DNA from: Micromonospora sp. DSM 45708
GTDB lineage: Bacteria > Actinomycetota > Actinomycetes > Mycobacteriales > Micromonosporaceae
Direction of reading: 5' to 3'
Assembly: GCF_039566955.1 (NCBI RefSeq)
Contig: NZ_CP154796.1
Span: 6,510,001 to 6,574,000, forward strand
Length of the DNA: 64,000 nucleotides
Shown: in pieces, positions 62,621 to 64,000 of the stretch
Numbering within the stretch: the stretch's first letter is position 1
How the letters are laid out: every line of letters starts with the position of its first letter
Notes under the pieces: model-generated
Told to the model about the DNA's origin: nothing
Databases searched by the model: none
The model's input: only the letters and a program-made list of their open reading frames with translations
Program-made: the position numbers and the translations under genes

Positions 62621-63327
62621 GGCTCCTCCTGGCTGACGTCCGGCCGGGTGAGTCCCGACGAGGATCGGACGCCTTCGGGCGGCCGACGGTTCCCTGTGGT
62701 GACCCGGGGCACGTCCACCGCGTCGTCGGCACCGGTACGCAGGTGCCCCAGCAGCACGGCGAGTCGTGCCCGGCCCCGGGCGCACCGGCTCTTCACCGTC
62801 CCCTCGGCGACGTCGAGGATCCGGGCCACCTCGGCCACCGGGTAACCCTGCACGTCCACCAGGACCAGCGCGGCCCGCTGCTCCGCCGGCAGGGCCGCGA
62901 GCGCCTGCCGGACCACCAGCGCGGTGTCGTGGTCGGGGGCGGGCGCGGCCGGCTCGACGCCACCGGTGTGGCGTCCGGGCTCCCCGTCGGTGTGCACCCC
63001 GTCGGGCAGCGGGACGGTCGCGTGGGTCTGCCGTCGCCGCATCCGGTCCAGGCACGCGTTCACCACGATCCGGTGCAGCCAGGTGGTGACCGCCGAGTCG
63101 CCCCGGAAACGGGCCGCGGCGCGGTGCGCCGACAGCATCGCGTCCTGGAGCGCGTCGGCCGCCTCCTCGCGGTCACCTGCCGTCCGCAGCGCCACCGCCC
63201 AGAGGCGGTCGCGGTGCCGGTGGAACAGCTCGGTGAAGGCGTCGCGGTCGCCCGCGACGTGGGCCCGGAGCAGCTCCAGGTCGGAGCCGGCCGGCGGGCC
63301 GTCGCCGGTCGCCGACCAGCGGCTCAC
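62617..63327 (-). CDS. sigM: ECF sigma factor SigM
   Basis: 236 residues. Region 2: DAFTELFHRHRDRLWAVALRTAGDREEAADALQDAMLSAHRAAARFRGDSAVTTWLHRIVVNACLDRMRRR. Region 4: LPAEQRAALVLVDVQGYPVAEVARILDVAEGTVKSRCARGRARL. An extra ~35-residue tail follows. The position upstream of trxB and the anti-sigma gene fits SigM of actinobacteria. It overlaps its neighbours by 4 bp on both sides, so the three genes are co-translated. Confidence 0.94.
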   Translation of the reverse strand: MSRWSATGDGPPAGSDLELLRAHVAGDRDAFTELFHRHRDRLWAVALRTAGDREEAADALQDAMLSAHRAAARFRGDSAVTTWLHRIVVNACLDRMRRRQTHATVPLPDGVHTDGEPGRHTGGVEPAAPAPDHDTALVVRQALAALPAEQRAALVLVDVQGYPVAEVARILDVAEGTVKSRCARGRARLAVLLGHLRTGADDAVDVPRVTTGNRRPPEGVRSSSGLTRPDVSQEEP

Positions 63328-64000
63328 GAGCCCTGGACCGTGATCTCCTGGACCCCGATCTTCCAGCCGCTGCCGTCGTCCTTCTTCGGCAGCTCGGTGA
63401 TCCAGAAGAGGAGGTACTGGTACTTCTGGGCCGGGTCGAACCCGTTGAAAATCATCTTGGTGCCGTCGTGGTCCTCGAACGGCTGCCCGATCACGGTGGG
63501 GTACGCCGCGACGAGGTCCTTGTCGCCCTTGGAGGTGGACGGGAACTCACCGTTGGTGCCGGCGCGCAGCTCGGCCGAGGCGCCGGTGGACGAGAGCGTG
63601 GCCTGGAGCGACTTGACCGTGTGCGGGGCGCCGAGGTCGATCCAGACGCCCATGCCCTTCTTCAGGCCGCCGAACTTGCCGTTGTTCCGGTAGGTCTGGG
63701 TCTCCCAGCCCTCGTCGTCGCTGCCGTCGATGACTTTTTCGGCGTTGCGCACCTCGGCGCGGTCCCCGCTCTCCGGGTCGATGATCCGGACGTCGGAGAC
63801 GGTGAGCTTGCGGACCGGCGCGGCGGCCTCGGTGCTGCCGCCCGTGGCGGGGGCGCTGCCGGTCGGCTGGGCCACCGGCTGCTTGTCGTCGTCGCCGCCG
63901 CCGAGCACGCTGATCCCGACGAGCAACCCGACCAGCGCCACCACCAGCAGGGCGGCGATGCCCAGGGCGACCTTGCGTCCGCCGGCCGCGGCCAGCGGCG
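63324..64000 (-). CDS. Membrane-anchored protein with discoidin-like domain, 5' end outside window
   Basis: The frame is open to the right window edge; the visible 225 residues start with a transmembrane helix (VALGIAALLVVALVGLLVGISVLG), then a Ser/Gly/Pro-rich stretch and a discoidin (F5/8 type C)-like extracellular domain: VRIIDPESGDRAEVRNAEKVIDGSDDEGWETQTYRN, IDLGAPHTVKSLQATLSST, FWITELPKKD..GVQEITVQGS. In actinobacteria a membrane protein kinase or kinase-like gene with this tail lies between murJ and sigM, so this is probably that gene. Its stop codon overlaps the sigM start (GTGA). Confidence 0.7.
   Translation of the reverse strand, partial: PLAAAGGRKVALGIAALLVVALVGLLVGISVLGGGDDDKQPVAQPTGSAPATGGSTEAAAPVRKLTVSDVRIIDPESGDRAEVRNAEKVIDGSDDEGWETQTYRNNGKFGGLKKGMGVWIDLGAPHTVKSLQATLSSTGASAELRAGTNGEFPSTSKGDKDLVAAYPTVIGQPFEDHDGTKMIFNGFDPAQKYQYLLFWITELPKKDDGSGWKIGVQEITVQGS

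Overview
The window is a GC-rich actinobacterial chromosome segment that carries the replication origin. The dnaA-oriC-dnaN core, the rpmH-rnpA-yidD-yidC-jag-rsmG-parA-parB arm, sigM/trxB/trxA/cwlM, the gyrB-gyrA-DUF3566-tRNA-Ile-DLW39-tRNA-Ala block and the intergenic palindromes together fit a Micromonosporaceae genome (Micromonospora/Salinispora-like). The family is inferred from gene order and protein style, not from a marker search.

Layout. 1-4.4 kb: end of a membrane protein gene, a GCS2 ligase, and a divergent yceI/marR pair. 4.4-13.2 kb: an XRE/NB-ARC/TPR regulator, then a branched-chain acyl-CoA (leucine-type) catabolic cluster of acyl-CoA dehydrogenase, carboxyltransferase, HMG-CoA lyase, biotin carboxylase and TetR regulator. 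13.2-14 kb: a deletion scar that joins two gene halves. 14-24 kb: sulfurtransferase, SGNH hydrolase, an ECF sigma factor with a membrane propeller partner, two tandem immunity-like paralogues, gene scraps, VOC, CBS, SufE, FrnE-like and YbaK proteins, and an MFS exporter with an operator palindrome. 24-32 kb: a very large CtpI-like P-type ATPase, Sua5, and small regulator/enzyme pairs. 32-41 kb: tRNAs, DLW-39, gyrA, gyrB, dciA and recF. 41-46 kb: gnd, dnaN, oriC, dnaA. 46-53 kb: rpmH to parB. 52.9-54.7 kb: a gene-poor, parS-rich stretch with a 15-bp tandem repeat. 54.7-64 kb: HIT-like protein, ddl, aminotransferase, GNAT, cwlM, trxA, trxB, anti-sigma, sigM, and the end of a membrane-anchored kinase-like gene.

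How it works together. Genes left of oriC (dnaN, gnd, recF, dciA, gyrB, gyrA) run leftwards and genes right of it (rpmH to parB) run rightwards, so both arms run away from the origin. DnaA boxes occur in oriC, upstream of dnaA, between gyrB and gyrA, and beside the parS cluster. Six perfect parS sites lie within 4 kb around parAB, and one variant lies about 22 kb left of oriC. The trxB-trxA-cwlM-parB-parA order links redox control, wall synthesis and segregation as in mycobacteria.

No insertion sequence, CRISPR array, prophage or complete biosynthetic cluster was seen. The most unusual content is regulatory or structural: a paired 44-50 bp palindrome family, satellite DnaA-box clusters, the parS-rich gene-poor zone, a biotin carboxylase without a carrier domain, and a deletion that removed the front halves of two divergent genes.
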